From NCBI GenBank assembly GCA_937916085.1, contig CALGGO010000084.1:1-31525 (forward strand): a stretch of 31,525 bases of DNA, given 5' to 3'. The notes beneath the pieces were generated by a model. That model ran no database searches and was not told where the DNA came from. It saw only the letters and a list, made by a program, of their open reading frames with translations. Source of the DNA: an uncultured Prevotellaceae bacterium. Its GTDB lineage: Bacteria > Bacteroidota > Bacteroidia > Bacteroidales > Muribaculaceae. Both the position numbers and the translations under genes were made by a program. Each line of letters begins with the position of its first letter. The stretch's first letter is position 1. Below are positions 1 to 7,643 of the stretch, piece after piece.

Positions 1-3000
1 ACCGTGTCACTGCCTCCGATATCAACGGCCAGTATTCAATCCAGGCTGCCCCTGGAAGCACTCTGGTAATCAAGTATGTGGGTTCTAACCCTCAAGAAGT
101 GAAGGTTACCGGTTCGAGTATGGACATCGAGATGACCGATGCCAACAACACTCTCGACGAGGTGGTAGTTACCGCCCTCGGTATCAAGAAGGACCGCAAG
201 TCGCTCGGTTATGCCGTTGACGACCTGAAGGCCGATGAGCTGATGCGAAACAAGAACACCAACGCCATCAACTCGCTGGCAGGTAAGATTGCCGGTGTGA
301 GCGTTACTCAGACGAGTGGAGCTGCCGGTTCGGGTGCTCAAATCATCCTGCGTGGTGGTACCTCACTCGAGCGCGACAACCAGCCTCTGTTTGTTGTTGA
401 CGGTGTTATCTACGACAACTCGGCATCAGTGATTGGTAACTCGGCTTTCGACGGTATGCTTTCTACAGCTACCACCAACGCTAACCGTGTTATGGATATC
501 AACCCCGAGGATATCGAGAGCATGAGTGTGCTGAAAGGCCCTGCCGCTTCGGCGCTTTATGGCTCCCGTGCCGCCAACGGTGTTGTTATCATCACCACCA
601 AGAAAGGTCAAGAAGGCAATGTTGAGGTTAACTTGAACGCCAAGTACATCACCACTTGGGCAAAATACTTGCCTGAGACTCAGAAGAAGTACAAACGCGG
701 TTACATCGAGCAGCACTACAATGACGATGGTTCATTCAAGGATTTCACTTATGACGACCGTTCTTACAGCTCTTGGGGTGCTCCCGCCGCCGCTGGCGAG
801 CAGACCTACGACAACATTGGCAACTTCTTCCAGCATGGTGGCGCTTGGGACACCAACCTGAGCATCAGCGCCGGCAACAAGACCGGTAGCATGTTCCTCT
901 CGGGTTCGTTCTATGATCAGGACGGTATCATCCCAACCACTGGCTACAAGAAGGCTACATTCCGCTTCAACGGTGAGCAGAGGTACAAACTCTTCACCTT
1001 CACCGCCAATGCCGCCTATAGCCAGGCCCGCACCACTAAGACCCTCACCAGCGCACAGCTCTATGGCGACGCCGGTGGTGGTACTATGTACTCGGTTTAC
1101 AACTGGAACGCTTTTGACGACATGACTTATTACCTCAACGAGGATGGCAGCCGTCACAGCTTGCGTACCGACCTCGACCCCTGGGATGAGCGAAACAATC
1201 CTTACTGGATTCTCAACAAGGACCGCCTCACCGATAACACCGAGCGCTTCACCGGCAACTTCAGCGTGAAGGCCGACATCTTTGACTGGTGGTGGGTTAG
1301 CTACCGCATGGGTATCGACTCTTATACTACCGAGAACGCCAACCGTCTTGCTCCTGGTGGCACTCACAAGGAGTTGTGGAAGAATGGTATGTACAGTGAG
1401 AACTCACTCCGCTACCAGTATCTCTCAACCAACTTGATGACCAACTTCAACAAGCAGTTTGGTGACTTCAACTTCAACCTCATGCTCGGTACCGCTAGTG
1501 AATACACCAAGAACACACGCAACTCACGTATGGCTTGGAACTTCCAGGTGCCCGAGTTCTATTCGTTTGACAACGCCCTTAAAGAGGACCGTGACTTCAG
1601 CAACTACAAGAGCCGCAAGCGCCTCGTGGGTGTGTTTGGCGAGTTCCGTGTTGACTGGCGCAACGCCATCTTCTTGACAGTGACTGGCCGTAACGACTGG
1701 TCTTCTACTCTGCCCAAGGAGAACCGCAGCTACTTCTACCCATCGGTGAGTGGTGCTATTGTCTTCACCGAGCTTATGGGTGACGCTCGTCCCGACTGGC
1801 TGACCTTCGGTAAGGTTCGCGCCAGCTGGGCACGCGTAGGTAAGGACACCAGCCCCTACGTTACCAATACCTATCTGTGGCCCGTTGGTACCTATCTGCA
1901 GGGTATGACTGGTGTGGGTAACACCTGGACAACTGGTAACCCATTCCTCAAGCCAGAGATTACCGAGTCAACCGAGATTGGTCTTGAGATGCGCTTCTTG
2001 CAGAACCGTCTGCACTTCGACTACGCATTCTACACCAACAACTCTTACAACCAGATTATGGAGCCTCGTCTGTCGAACTACATTGGCTACATCCTGCGCA
2101 AGGTTAACGCCGGTGACGTTTACAACAAGGGTATGGAGCTCACCATCGGTGGTATTCCAGTACAGACCCGCGACTTCACTTGGGAGACCAGCTTGAACCT
2201 CTATGGCAACCGTGGTACTGTTAAGAACCTGCTCGATGGTATGAACATCCTCTATGTTACCGACGTTCAGGTGGGTAGCGCACGCGCTGCTTCGTTCGAC
2301 AACGGTAACTTCATGGCTATCAGTGGTAGCGAGTTTGACCGTGACGACAACGGCAACATCGTGCTCGACACTAACAACATGCCTGTGGGCGGTACTAACG
2401 ACAAGCTTGAGATTGGTAACCGCGAGCCACGTGTAGCTGGTGGTTGGAACAACACCCTCACTTGGAAGAACTGGTCGTTCAACATGTTGTGGGAGTTCCG
2501 CTTTGGCGGTCACGTTTACAACGGCACATACTATTCTATGGTGGCTAACGGTAATGCCAAAATCACCGAGGATCGCGACTTGCTCACCATCACTGGTGTT
2601 CACAAGACTGGCACCGATGCCGATGGCAACAATGTTTATGGTGATGTTGAGACCTACACCTTCGAGGCTGGCAAGCTCTATGACTACAACGGCAAGCAGA
2701 CTCCTGGTGAGTGGATTATCAACAACTACTATCAGACCTACTATCTGCGTGAGAGCACCAACTTCATGAAGAAGGTTAACGCTCTGCGTCTGCGCACCAT
2801 CTCGCTGAGTTACAGCTTGCCCAAGGCTCTCCTTGCTAAGACTAAGTTCATCAAGGGCTGTACGTTCAGTGCTGTTGCCAACAACCTGCTGCTGTTCACC
2901 AACTACGACGGTGATCCCGAGGTTGCTGCTGCTGGTGCTGGTTCTATTGGTTCTTCTTCGGTGGGTATCGACTACTGCGGTGTTCCCTCTACAGCTAGTT

Positions 3001-3029
3001 TCGCATTTGGTGTGAACCTCACATTCTAA
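1..3029 (+). CDS. SusC/RagA-type TonB-dependent outer membrane transporter (5' partial)
   Basis: The reading frame is open from the window edge (first full codon at position 3), so the 5' end lies outside; the GTG at 78 is an internal valine codon. The first visible residues, with a DINGQYSI motif, are the end of a carboxypeptidase-D regulatory-like domain. A plug domain follows, with DEVVVTALG, then LYGSRAANGVVIITTKKG, the usual SusC plug signature. The rest is a long aromatic-rich beta-barrel ending in FGVNLTF, a C-terminal phenylalanine typical of BAM substrates. About 1008 residues are visible, close to full length for the family. SusC proteins import oligosaccharides or peptides through the outer membrane, powered by TonB, with a SusD lid. 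The partner SusD gene follows after 48 bp, so the two are probably one transcript. No degradative enzyme lies beside them, so the substrate cannot be inferred. Confidence 0.95.
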   Translation, partial: RVTASDINGQYSIQAAPGSTLVIKYVGSNPQEVKVTGSSMDIEMTDANNTLDEVVVTALGIKKDRKSLGYAVDDLKADELMRNKNTNAINSLAGKIAGVSVTQTSGAAGSGAQIILRGGTSLERDNQPLFVVDGVIYDNSASVIGNSAFDGMLSTATTNANRVMDINPEDIESMSVLKGPAASALYGSRAANGVVIITTKKGQEGNVEVNLNAKYITTWAKYLPETQKKYKRGYIEQHYNDDGSFKDFTYDDRSYSSWGAPAAAGEQTYDNIGNFFQHGGAWDTNLSISAGNKTGSMFLSGSFYDQDGIIPTTGYKKATFRFNGEQRYKLFTFTANAAYSQARTTKTLTSAQLYGDAGGGTMYSVYNWNAFDDMTYYLNEDGSRHSLRTDLDPWDERNNPYWILNKDRLTDNTERFTGNFSVKADIFDWWWVSYRMGIDSYTTENANRLAPGGTHKELWKNGMYSENSLRYQYLSTNLMTNFNKQFGDFNFNLMLGTASEYTKNTRNSRMAWNFQVPEFYSFDNALKEDRDFSNYKSRKRLVGVFGEFRVDWRNAIFLTVTGRNDWSSTLPKENRSYFYPSVSGAIVFTELMGDARPDWLTFGKVRASWARVGKDTSPYVTNTYLWPVGTYLQGMTGVGNTWTTGNPFLKPEITESTEIGLEMRFLQNRLHFDYAFYTNNSYNQIMEPRLSNYIGYILRKVNAGDVYNKGMELTIGGIPVQTRDFTWETSLNLYGNRGTVKNLLDGMNILYVTDVQVGSARAASFDNGNFMAISGSEFDRDDNGNIVLDTNNMPVGGTNDKLEIGNREPRVAGGWNNTLTWKNWSFNMLWEFRFGGHVYNGTYYSMVANGNAKITEDRDLLTITGVHKTGTDADGNNVYGDVETYTFEAGKLYDYNGKQTPGEWIINNYYQTYYLRESTNFMKKVNALRLRTISLSYSLPKALLAKTKFIKGCTFSAVANNLLLFTNYDGDPEVAAAGAGSIGSSSVGIDYCGVPSTASFAFGVNLTF

Positions 3030-3077
3030 TGCACCCGTTACTTTTTAATAGTTAAGAACTTACTAAAAATATAGAAT

Positions 3078-4991
3078 ATGAAATTATTTAAAGTTTTAAT
3101 GATAGCGGGTGTAGCAGCACTGTCGTTGACTTCGTGCAACGATTGGCTTGACATTAACAACGACCCTAACACCCCAACTTCGGCAGATGCCAGCTTGAAT
3201 GCTCGCTGTGTTTACATGCAGCACTACAGCATCGCATCTTATATGATTCCTTCGTCCAACACCGCTTACTATTGCGGTCAGTTGGCTACTGCCACTGGTG
3301 CACAGCAGACGGGTGCCATGAACTGGAACCTCGCTGCTACTAACCGTGCCAACAATGCCCAGCAGTGGTTCCTCGTTCCTGTGGGCGGCAACTTGCCCGA
3401 CCTCTACAACCAGGCTATGGAGCAGGGTGCTTACCACTATGCTGCCATGGCTTGCTACATGAAGGCCTTTGGCTTCATGAACATGACCGACCTCTTTGGT
3501 GAGGCGCCATTTGACGAGGCTTTCACCGATGCTACCAACCCCAAGTACAACACTGGTAAAGAGGTGTTCATGGGATGTCTCGACCTCATCGACGAGGCTA
3601 TTGAGCTGTTCCAGCGTCAGCAAGACGCCAGTGCCACTCCATTGAGCGCTGGCGACATGTGGAATGGTGGTAATACCGACAAGTGGGTTAAGCTTTGCTA
3701 CATGCTCAAGGCTCGCTGGCTCAACCACTTGAGCAAGAAGGCTGCTGGCAGCTACAAGGATGGCAAGTACGACCAAGCCGAGATTCTGGCTTGCCTCGAC
3801 AAGGCTATGAAGAGCAACGCCGACAACACTGTAGTTTACCACGAGGATAACAACAGCAGCACTTGGGACCACGAGGGTTGGAATGAGCCTGTTGACTACT
3901 CAACTCTCTACTCTTGCATTGGCATGAACAACAACCGTATGTTCGTCAGCAAGTGCTTCTATAACAACCTCACCAACTTCGACGGCAAGGGCATTGAAGA
4001 CCCACGCGCCGACAAGTTCATCCCCTGGTGCCGCTCGATAAAGGGTGAAGATACTCCTGCCGAAGTTAAGTGGACTGCCGATGGCCTGTGGCGTCGCTCA
4101 CTGGGTGTTGACCTCAACAGCAACATCATCAGCAACGGCGGTATAAAGACTTCAACCTTCAAGATTACAATGTATGACAAGAAGGGCAACGTGACAGAAA
4201 AGGCCGACTCTGCTGTTCGCTACACTGGAGCTTGGACTGCCGCTAACGGTTATGACACTCTCTATGTGCAAGGTCAGTCAGGTTCTACCGGCTATGGCGG
4301 TGGCAAGGACATGCTCATGCGCAAGGGTAGCTACAAAGGCACACCTGTCGATGAGAGTGCTCTCTCGGGTGTGTTCTGGACTCGTCCTACCAGCCCAACA
4401 GTTATTGGCTCTTACGCCGAGTGCTGCTTCATCAAGGCCGAGGTTCTGTTCAATCAGGGCAAGAAGGCTGAGGCTTTCAATGCCTACAAGGAAGGTATCC
4501 GCGCTCACATCAACTTCGTAAATGACATTTGCAATATGTGGGTATCGGGTGACAAGACTCTTGAAACCGTGCCTTCGTTCACCCCAATGAAGCAGGCCGA
4601 CATCGACAACTACCTCAACAACGCTATTGGTACTGCCGGCGACCTCACTTTGGCTAAGATTATGACTCAAAAGCAGATTGCCATTTTCTTCACCACCGAG
4701 ATGTGGCTCGACATGCGTCGCTACGACTACAACCCATCAATCTTCATGGGATGGAACAAGCCTTACATGTATGAGAACACCGCCAGCTATTGGACCTACT
4801 GCCCACAGGGCAAGTATCCACGCCGCTGGAACCAGGCTAGCTATGAGAAAGACTACAACGCTGCCAACCTCGAGGCAATCGGTGCACAGGTTCCTGGCGC
4901 TCTCGACCTGCCTGTAGGCTCTAACGGACTGTGGTACCTGAGTGACCAAATCTGCACCCTCCCCGTTTGGTGGGACAGCACTCAAGAGTAA
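3078..4991 (+). CDS. SusD/RagB-like nutrient-binding outer membrane lipoprotein
   Basis: A 637-residue protein with a lipoprotein signal peptide: basic MKLFK start, hydrophobic core and lipobox LTSC, with Cys20 as the predicted lipidated residue. The mature start NDWLDINNDPNTPTSA is typical of the SusD-like_2 (PF12771) branch rather than the classical starch-binding SusD. The body is rich in Trp, Tyr and Asn and has helical TPR-like segments (for example the region around residues 110-260). SusD proteins sit on the cell surface as a hinged lid over their SusC barrel and capture the ligand. The start ATG lies 48 bp after the susC-like stop with no terminator between, which supports one operon. 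A GC-rich hairpin terminator follows 33 bp after the stop. The ligand is unknown. Confidence 0.93.
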   Translation: MKLFKVLMIAGVAALSLTSCNDWLDINNDPNTPTSADASLNARCVYMQHYSIASYMIPSSNTAYYCGQLATATGAQQTGAMNWNLAATNRANNAQQWFLVPVGGNLPDLYNQAMEQGAYHYAAMACYMKAFGFMNMTDLFGEAPFDEAFTDATNPKYNTGKEVFMGCLDLIDEAIELFQRQQDASATPLSAGDMWNGGNTDKWVKLCYMLKARWLNHLSKKAAGSYKDGKYDQAEILACLDKAMKSNADNTVVYHEDNNSSTWDHEGWNEPVDYSTLYSCIGMNNNRMFVSKCFYNNLTNFDGKGIEDPRADKFIPWCRSIKGEDTPAEVKWTADGLWRRSLGVDLNSNIISNGGIKTSTFKITMYDKKGNVTEKADSAVRYTGAWTAANGYDTLYVQGQSGSTGYGGGKDMLMRKGSYKGTPVDESALSGVFWTRPTSPTVIGSYAECCFIKAEVLFNQGKKAEAFNAYKEGIRAHINFVNDICNMWVSGDKTLETVPSFTPMKQADIDNYLNNAIGTAGDLTLAKIMTQKQIAIFFTTEMWLDMRRYDYNPSIFMGWNKPYMYENTASYWTYCPQGKYPRRWNQASYEKDYNAANLEAIGAQVPGALDLPVGSNGLWYLSDQICTLPVWWDSTQE

Positions 4992-5023
4992 TCTTGATGT
5001 GACATTTCCTCTCACGAGGAACT

Positions 5024-5077
5024 ACACATAACGCAAAAAGCGTGGCACGCCCTCAACAGCGCGCCACGCTTTTGCTT
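5024..5077 (+). terminator. Hairpin terminator after the SusC/SusD operon (repeat copy T1)
   Basis: The arms AAAAGCGTGGC and GCCACGCTTTT enclose a short loop and are followed by T-rich sequence. The A-rich left and T-rich right sides would let it work in both directions. A nearly identical 55-bp copy occurs at 6661-6715, differing by one substitution and one inserted base. Confidence 0.85.
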
Positions 5078-5108
5078 TGCAAAAAAAAAGAAGTTTTTTG
5101 TCACTTTT

Positions 5109-5139
5109 TTTGTACAGTTGAGAATAATATGTACCTTTG
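5109..5139 (+). promoter_or_regulatory. Bacteroides-type promoter for the DUF4143 ATPase gene
   Basis: TTTG at 5109-5112, a 19-bp spacer, then TACCTTTG at 5132-5139 match the -33 TTTG / -7 TAnnTTTG consensus known for Bacteroides. Transcription would start near 5146. This leaves a leader of about 60 nt that contains the whole first copy of the 45-bp repeat. Confidence 0.75.
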
Positions 5140-5158
5140 TGCTGAATTTTAACTGCGA

Positions 5159-5203
5159 AAAAATCAGAGAATTTTGATTTTTTGTCACTTAACAATCAAT
5201 TAT
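5159..5203 (+). repeat. 45-bp direct repeat, copy R1 (in the leader of the ATPase gene)
   Basis: This 45-bp segment is repeated exactly at 6556-6600, on the other side of the ATPase gene. It contains a small AT-rich inverted repeat (AAAAATCA / TGATTTTT, 8-nt loop) and ends 4 bp before the ATPase start codon. It therefore lies in the predicted 5' untranslated region. Confidence 0.9.
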
Positions 5204-5207
5204 AGCT

Positions 5208-6512
5208 ATGAAACGCAAAATTATGCAAGCTCTCTTGAGCTGGAAGAACAAGCTTAATCGTCAGCCATTAATTCTCAATGGTGCTCGACAAGTGGGAAAG
5301 ACCTATATCTTGAAGATGTTTGGCCAAGAGCAATTTGGAAATGTGGCTTATTTCAACCTTGAGCACAACTTAATGGCGCGTGAACTTTTTGATGGCACTT
5401 TGGAGGCTAAGGTAATTATCCAGAACCTTGAAGTGTTGTTGCATGAACCTATCAATGACAGTTCCACGCTAATAATTCTCGACGAGATACAGTCTTGCCC
5501 CCGTGCTCTCACTGCTTTGAAAGAATTTAGTGAAAATGCTCCTCAATATCATGTCGTTGCTGCTGGTAGCTTGTTGGGGGTGGCAATCAATCGTGAGCAT
5601 TATTCGTTTCCCGTTGGCAAAGTGGATGAACTCACTCTCTATCCAATGGACTTTGAGGAATTTCTCTGGGCAATGAACGAAGAGCGGTTGAGTGGTCTCA
5701 TACGAGAGCATTATACGAGCGATGAACCTATGATAAAAACATTGCACGAGAGAGCCTTAGAGCTTTATAGACAGTATCTGATTGTAGGTGGCATGCCAGC
5801 TGCCGTCGCACAATTCACGTCCACTGGTAGTTATCTCGCTGTTGCCGACGTGCAACAGCGGGTACTTGATGACTATACCGCCGATATGGCAAAATATGCC
5901 GACGCATCAAGTGCAGTGAAGATTCGCGCTTGCTATCATTCAATACCTGCTCAACTTGCTAAAGAGAACCACAAATTCCAATATAAAGTAGTGCAGCGTG
6001 GAGGCTCTGCCACAATATTTGGAGAAGCTATCGAGTGGTTGAAGTATGCCGGAGTGGTTTTAAAATGTGATAAAATAACAGAAGGGTCTATTCCTGTTGC
6101 GGCGTATGTTGATTTGTCGGACTTCAAACTTTACATGAGCGATGTGGGACTGTTGACGTTGAGGAGCGGAATGCCCAACTCAATGATTTTGTCACCGCTT
6201 CACGAGAACAACACATTTCTTGGTGCTATTGCCGAGAATTACGTGGCTCAGGCTTTAGTGGCCAAAGGATTTCATTTGTACTATTGGAAAAGCAACAACT
6301 CTGCCGAGGTGGATTTCATCGTTCAACAAGATTCGCAAGTGGTGCCTTTAGAGGTGAAGAGTGGCAAAAACACTCGCTCACGCAGTCTAAATGTATATTG
6401 TGCACGCTATAAATCGCAGCTAGCATATCGTTTCTCTCAAAAGAACTTCGGCTTTGAGAACGGTATCAAATCGGTTCCGTTATATGCAGTGTTCTGCATT
6501 GGCGATAGATGA
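5208..6512 (+). CDS. AAA ATPase with DUF4143 C-terminal nuclease-like domain
   Basis: A 434-residue cytoplasmic protein. Walker A is GARQVGKT at residues 25-32 and Walker B is LIILDEIQ at 88-95, the AAA_14 pattern. The C-terminal region is DUF4143-like and keeps a PD-(D/E)XK-type set of residues: AEVDF with Asp369, then LEVK with Glu382 and Lys384. Such genes are abundant and poorly characterised in Bacteroidota; roles as regulators, nucleases or selfish elements are all open. It has its own promoter (5109-5139) and no operon partner. Exact 45-bp repeats flank the gene at 5159-5203 and 6556-6600, with terminator copies outside them, suggesting a discrete inserted cassette. It looks AT-richer than the neighbouring sus genes. 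The ATG at 5208 fits the Walker A spacing. The family call is firm, the function unknown. Confidence 0.92.
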   Translation: MKRKIMQALLSWKNKLNRQPLILNGARQVGKTYILKMFGQEQFGNVAYFNLEHNLMARELFDGTLEAKVIIQNLEVLLHEPINDSSTLIILDEIQSCPRALTALKEFSENAPQYHVVAAGSLLGVAINREHYSFPVGKVDELTLYPMDFEEFLWAMNEERLSGLIREHYTSDEPMIKTLHERALELYRQYLIVGGMPAAVAQFTSTGSYLAVADVQQRVLDDYTADMAKYADASSAVKIRACYHSIPAQLAKENHKFQYKVVQRGGSATIFGEAIEWLKYAGVVLKCDKITEGSIPVAAYVDLSDFKLYMSDVGLLTLRSGMPNSMILSPLHENNTFLGAIAENYVAQALVAKGFHLYYWKSNNSAEVDFIVQQDSQVVPLEVKSGKNTRSRSLNVYCARYKSQLAYRFSQKNFGFENGIKSVPLYAVFCIGDR

Positions 6513-6555
6513 AAATAAACCTTCGGAGTCTGATGTTTTTTAACTTTAAGTGGGG

Positions 6556-6600
6556 AAAAATCAGAGAATTTTGATTTTTTGTCACTTAACAATCAATTAT
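6556..6600 (+). repeat. 45-bp direct repeat, copy R2 (downstream of the ATPase gene)
   Basis: Identical to 5159-5203 over 45 bp and in the same orientation. It begins 43 bp after the ATPase stop codon. A separate perfect inverted repeat (AATCTCA, 2 nt, TGAGATT) lies just downstream at 6623-6638. Confidence 0.9.
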
Positions 6601-6660
6601 TGGTGCTTCAGCTTCATTTACTAATCTCATTTGAGATTTTCATGTAAGAATAATCTCACA

Positions 6661-6715
6661 ACACATAACGCGAAAAGCGTGGCACGCCCTCAACAGCGCT
6701 GCCACGCTTTTGCTT
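6661..6715. terminator. Hairpin terminator, repeat copy T2
   Basis: This is a second copy of the 5024-5077 hairpin, with arms AAAAGCGTGGC and GCCACGCTTTT. It can end transcription of the plus-strand ATPase gene and of the minus-strand gene at 6850-7419. The 337 bp between those two genes hold repeat R2, a small palindrome at 6623-6638 and this hairpin. I see nothing recognisable in 6716-6849. Confidence 0.75.
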
Positions 6716-6849
6716 GGTGAATGGATTTGGGATAAATAGTCCTAAAAACAACCTGTCGTCGCCTAATGACCGATTGGGGGTAAAATCTCTGATGTCGTTT
6801 ATGGTCGTTTGACAAAAGGAAAGCAATGCGGTGCGACACCATTGTCTTG

Positions 6850-7419
6850 TCAGCTCGTCGGTTTGTTGGCTAAATCCCACTCGGGGATGGTGTTGAGCAG
6901 GTCGCTGTGGAACTGGAAGGAGCCGTCGGCGGGACGCACCACGCAGCGGGCGCGCTCGAGCTGTGGCGTGCTGCCGGCGGTGCTCATCATGAGCAGCTGG
7001 AAGCCATAGTCGATGACGGCGGGGTCGCTGGCGCCGCCGCGCGTCCACTCGTTGAGCTGGAGCATCGCCTCGTGGCTGCAGGGGTCTAGGAACTCGGTGA
7101 CGCTGCGCTGCCACTCGGCGAGTTTCCACTCTATTGGTCTTACGCACTGCTCGGGAGGCGTGGCGACGACGATGCTGTCGCGCGTGGTGAGCGACACTTG
7201 CGCTGCCAGGTCCTCGATGGGCAGCAGGTGGGCTGGCGCGTTGTTCAACTGGTGGGCATACCACTGCTTGATGTGTGTGAGCAGCATAGCGTCGAGGTCT
7301 ATGCCGTCATCCCACTCCACTGTGCAGTCGCGATGTGGCGTTTCGAGGAGCATCACCTGCTTCCACAGGTCGAGCATCTCGTTCTCGGTAAGGTTGTAGA
7401 ATTGATTGCGGTTTTCCAT
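6850..7419 (-). CDS. Hypothetical protein, 189 aa
   Basis: I do not recognise a family. The frame starts MENRNQFYNLTENEMLDLW; this ATG at 7419 is preferred over an in-frame upstream ATG at 7473 because the upstream codons run through a simple 9-bp tandem repeat. The protein is soluble and acidic, without signal peptide or membrane segment. It is rich in Trp and Leu, with short helical-looking stretches (LDLWKQVMLLE near the N-terminus, EWKLAEWQRSVTEFLD in the middle) and a C-terminal part containing ERARCVVRPADGSFQFH. The base composition is GC-rich like the housekeeping genes, and the opposite-strand frames are typical shadows. A TAATTTTG -7-like site lies upstream at 7500-7507 with a poorly spaced -33. 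It stands alone between two ATPase genes; no function is proposed. Confidence 0.7.
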   Translation of the reverse strand: MENRNQFYNLTENEMLDLWKQVMLLETPHRDCTVEWDDGIDLDAMLLTHIKQWYAHQLNNAPAHLLPIEDLAAQVSLTTRDSIVVATPPEQCVRPIEWKLAEWQRSVTEFLDPCSHEAMLQLNEWTRGGASDPAVIDYGFQLLMMSTAGSTPQLERARCVVRPADGSFQFHSDLLNTIPEWDLANKPTS

Positions 7420-7440
7420 GGTTTCGTTTAATTTAGATAA

Positions 7441-7467
7441 TCTAGAAACTCTAGAATTTCTAGAAGA
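7441..7467. repeat. 9-bp tandem repeat (TCTAGAA type) x3
   Basis: TCTAGAA recurs at 7441, 7450 and 7459 with a 9-bp period, in the leader of the minus-strand hypothetical gene. A related 9-bp array (TTCTAGGTG, TTCTATATG, TTCTAGATT) occurs at 19605-19631. Confidence 0.8.
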
Positions 7468-7499
7468 ACTCAAAAACTTTCTTGTAGAGTTTTTTGTGG

Positions 7500-7507
7500 C
7501 AAAATTA
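7500..7507 (-). promoter_or_regulatory. Possible -7 element for the 189-aa hypothetical gene
   Basis: Read on the minus strand this is TAATTTTG, a TAnnTTTG match. The nearest TTTG (CAAA at 7524-7527 on the plus strand) is 16 bp away, shorter than the usual 19-21 bp, so the assignment is weak. Confidence 0.35.
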
Positions 7508-7582
7508 CCGAGTGCATTAATAACAAAACAACATTAAAAGGTCACGATATATTGCCAATCAAAGATTTTTACACATTTTGCG

Positions 7583-7599
7583 TTACGCATTTTGCGTAA
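7583..7599. promoter_or_regulatory. Palindrome overlapping the -33 element (candidate operator)
   Basis: TTACGCA, 3 nt, TGCGTAA is a perfect 7+7 palindrome. It covers the -33 TTTG (7591-7594) of the downstream ATPase gene. CATTTTGCGT is also repeated in tandem at 7574 and 7588. A protein bound here would block the promoter; whether one does is inference. Confidence 0.55.
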
Positions 7600-7622
7600 T
7601 TTGAAAAATTTGCTTATCTTTG
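7591..7622 (+). promoter_or_regulatory. Bacteroides-type promoter for the second ATPase gene
   Basis: TTTG at 7591-7594, a 20-bp spacer and TATCTTTG at 7615-7622 are a full consensus match. Transcription would start near 7629. This rules out the in-frame TTG at 7620 as start codon and supports the ATG at 7644. Confidence 0.8.
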
Positions 7623-7643
7623 TCGCAAAAATCACACACAATT

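Noticed and set aside
78..80. GTG as start of the SusC-like gene
   Set aside because: The frame continues upstream to the window edge with a good carboxypeptidase-regulatory-like sequence, so this is an internal valine.
732..1367. Long minus-strand ORFs inside susC (732-1367, 1968-2603) and opposite glnA, tsaD and the epimerase gene
   Set aside because: They are antisense shadows of well-supported genes, with low-complexity Val/His/Thr-rich products.
6656..7264. 202-aa Arg-rich ORF on the minus strand
   Set aside because: It overlaps the better 189-aa frame out of phase and crosses the T2 terminator; its Arg/Pro/Ala-rich composition is typical of a shadow frame.
7620..7622. TTG start for the second ATPase gene
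   Set aside because: It lies inside the -7 element TATCTTTG; the ATG at 7644 fits the promoter and family N-terminus.
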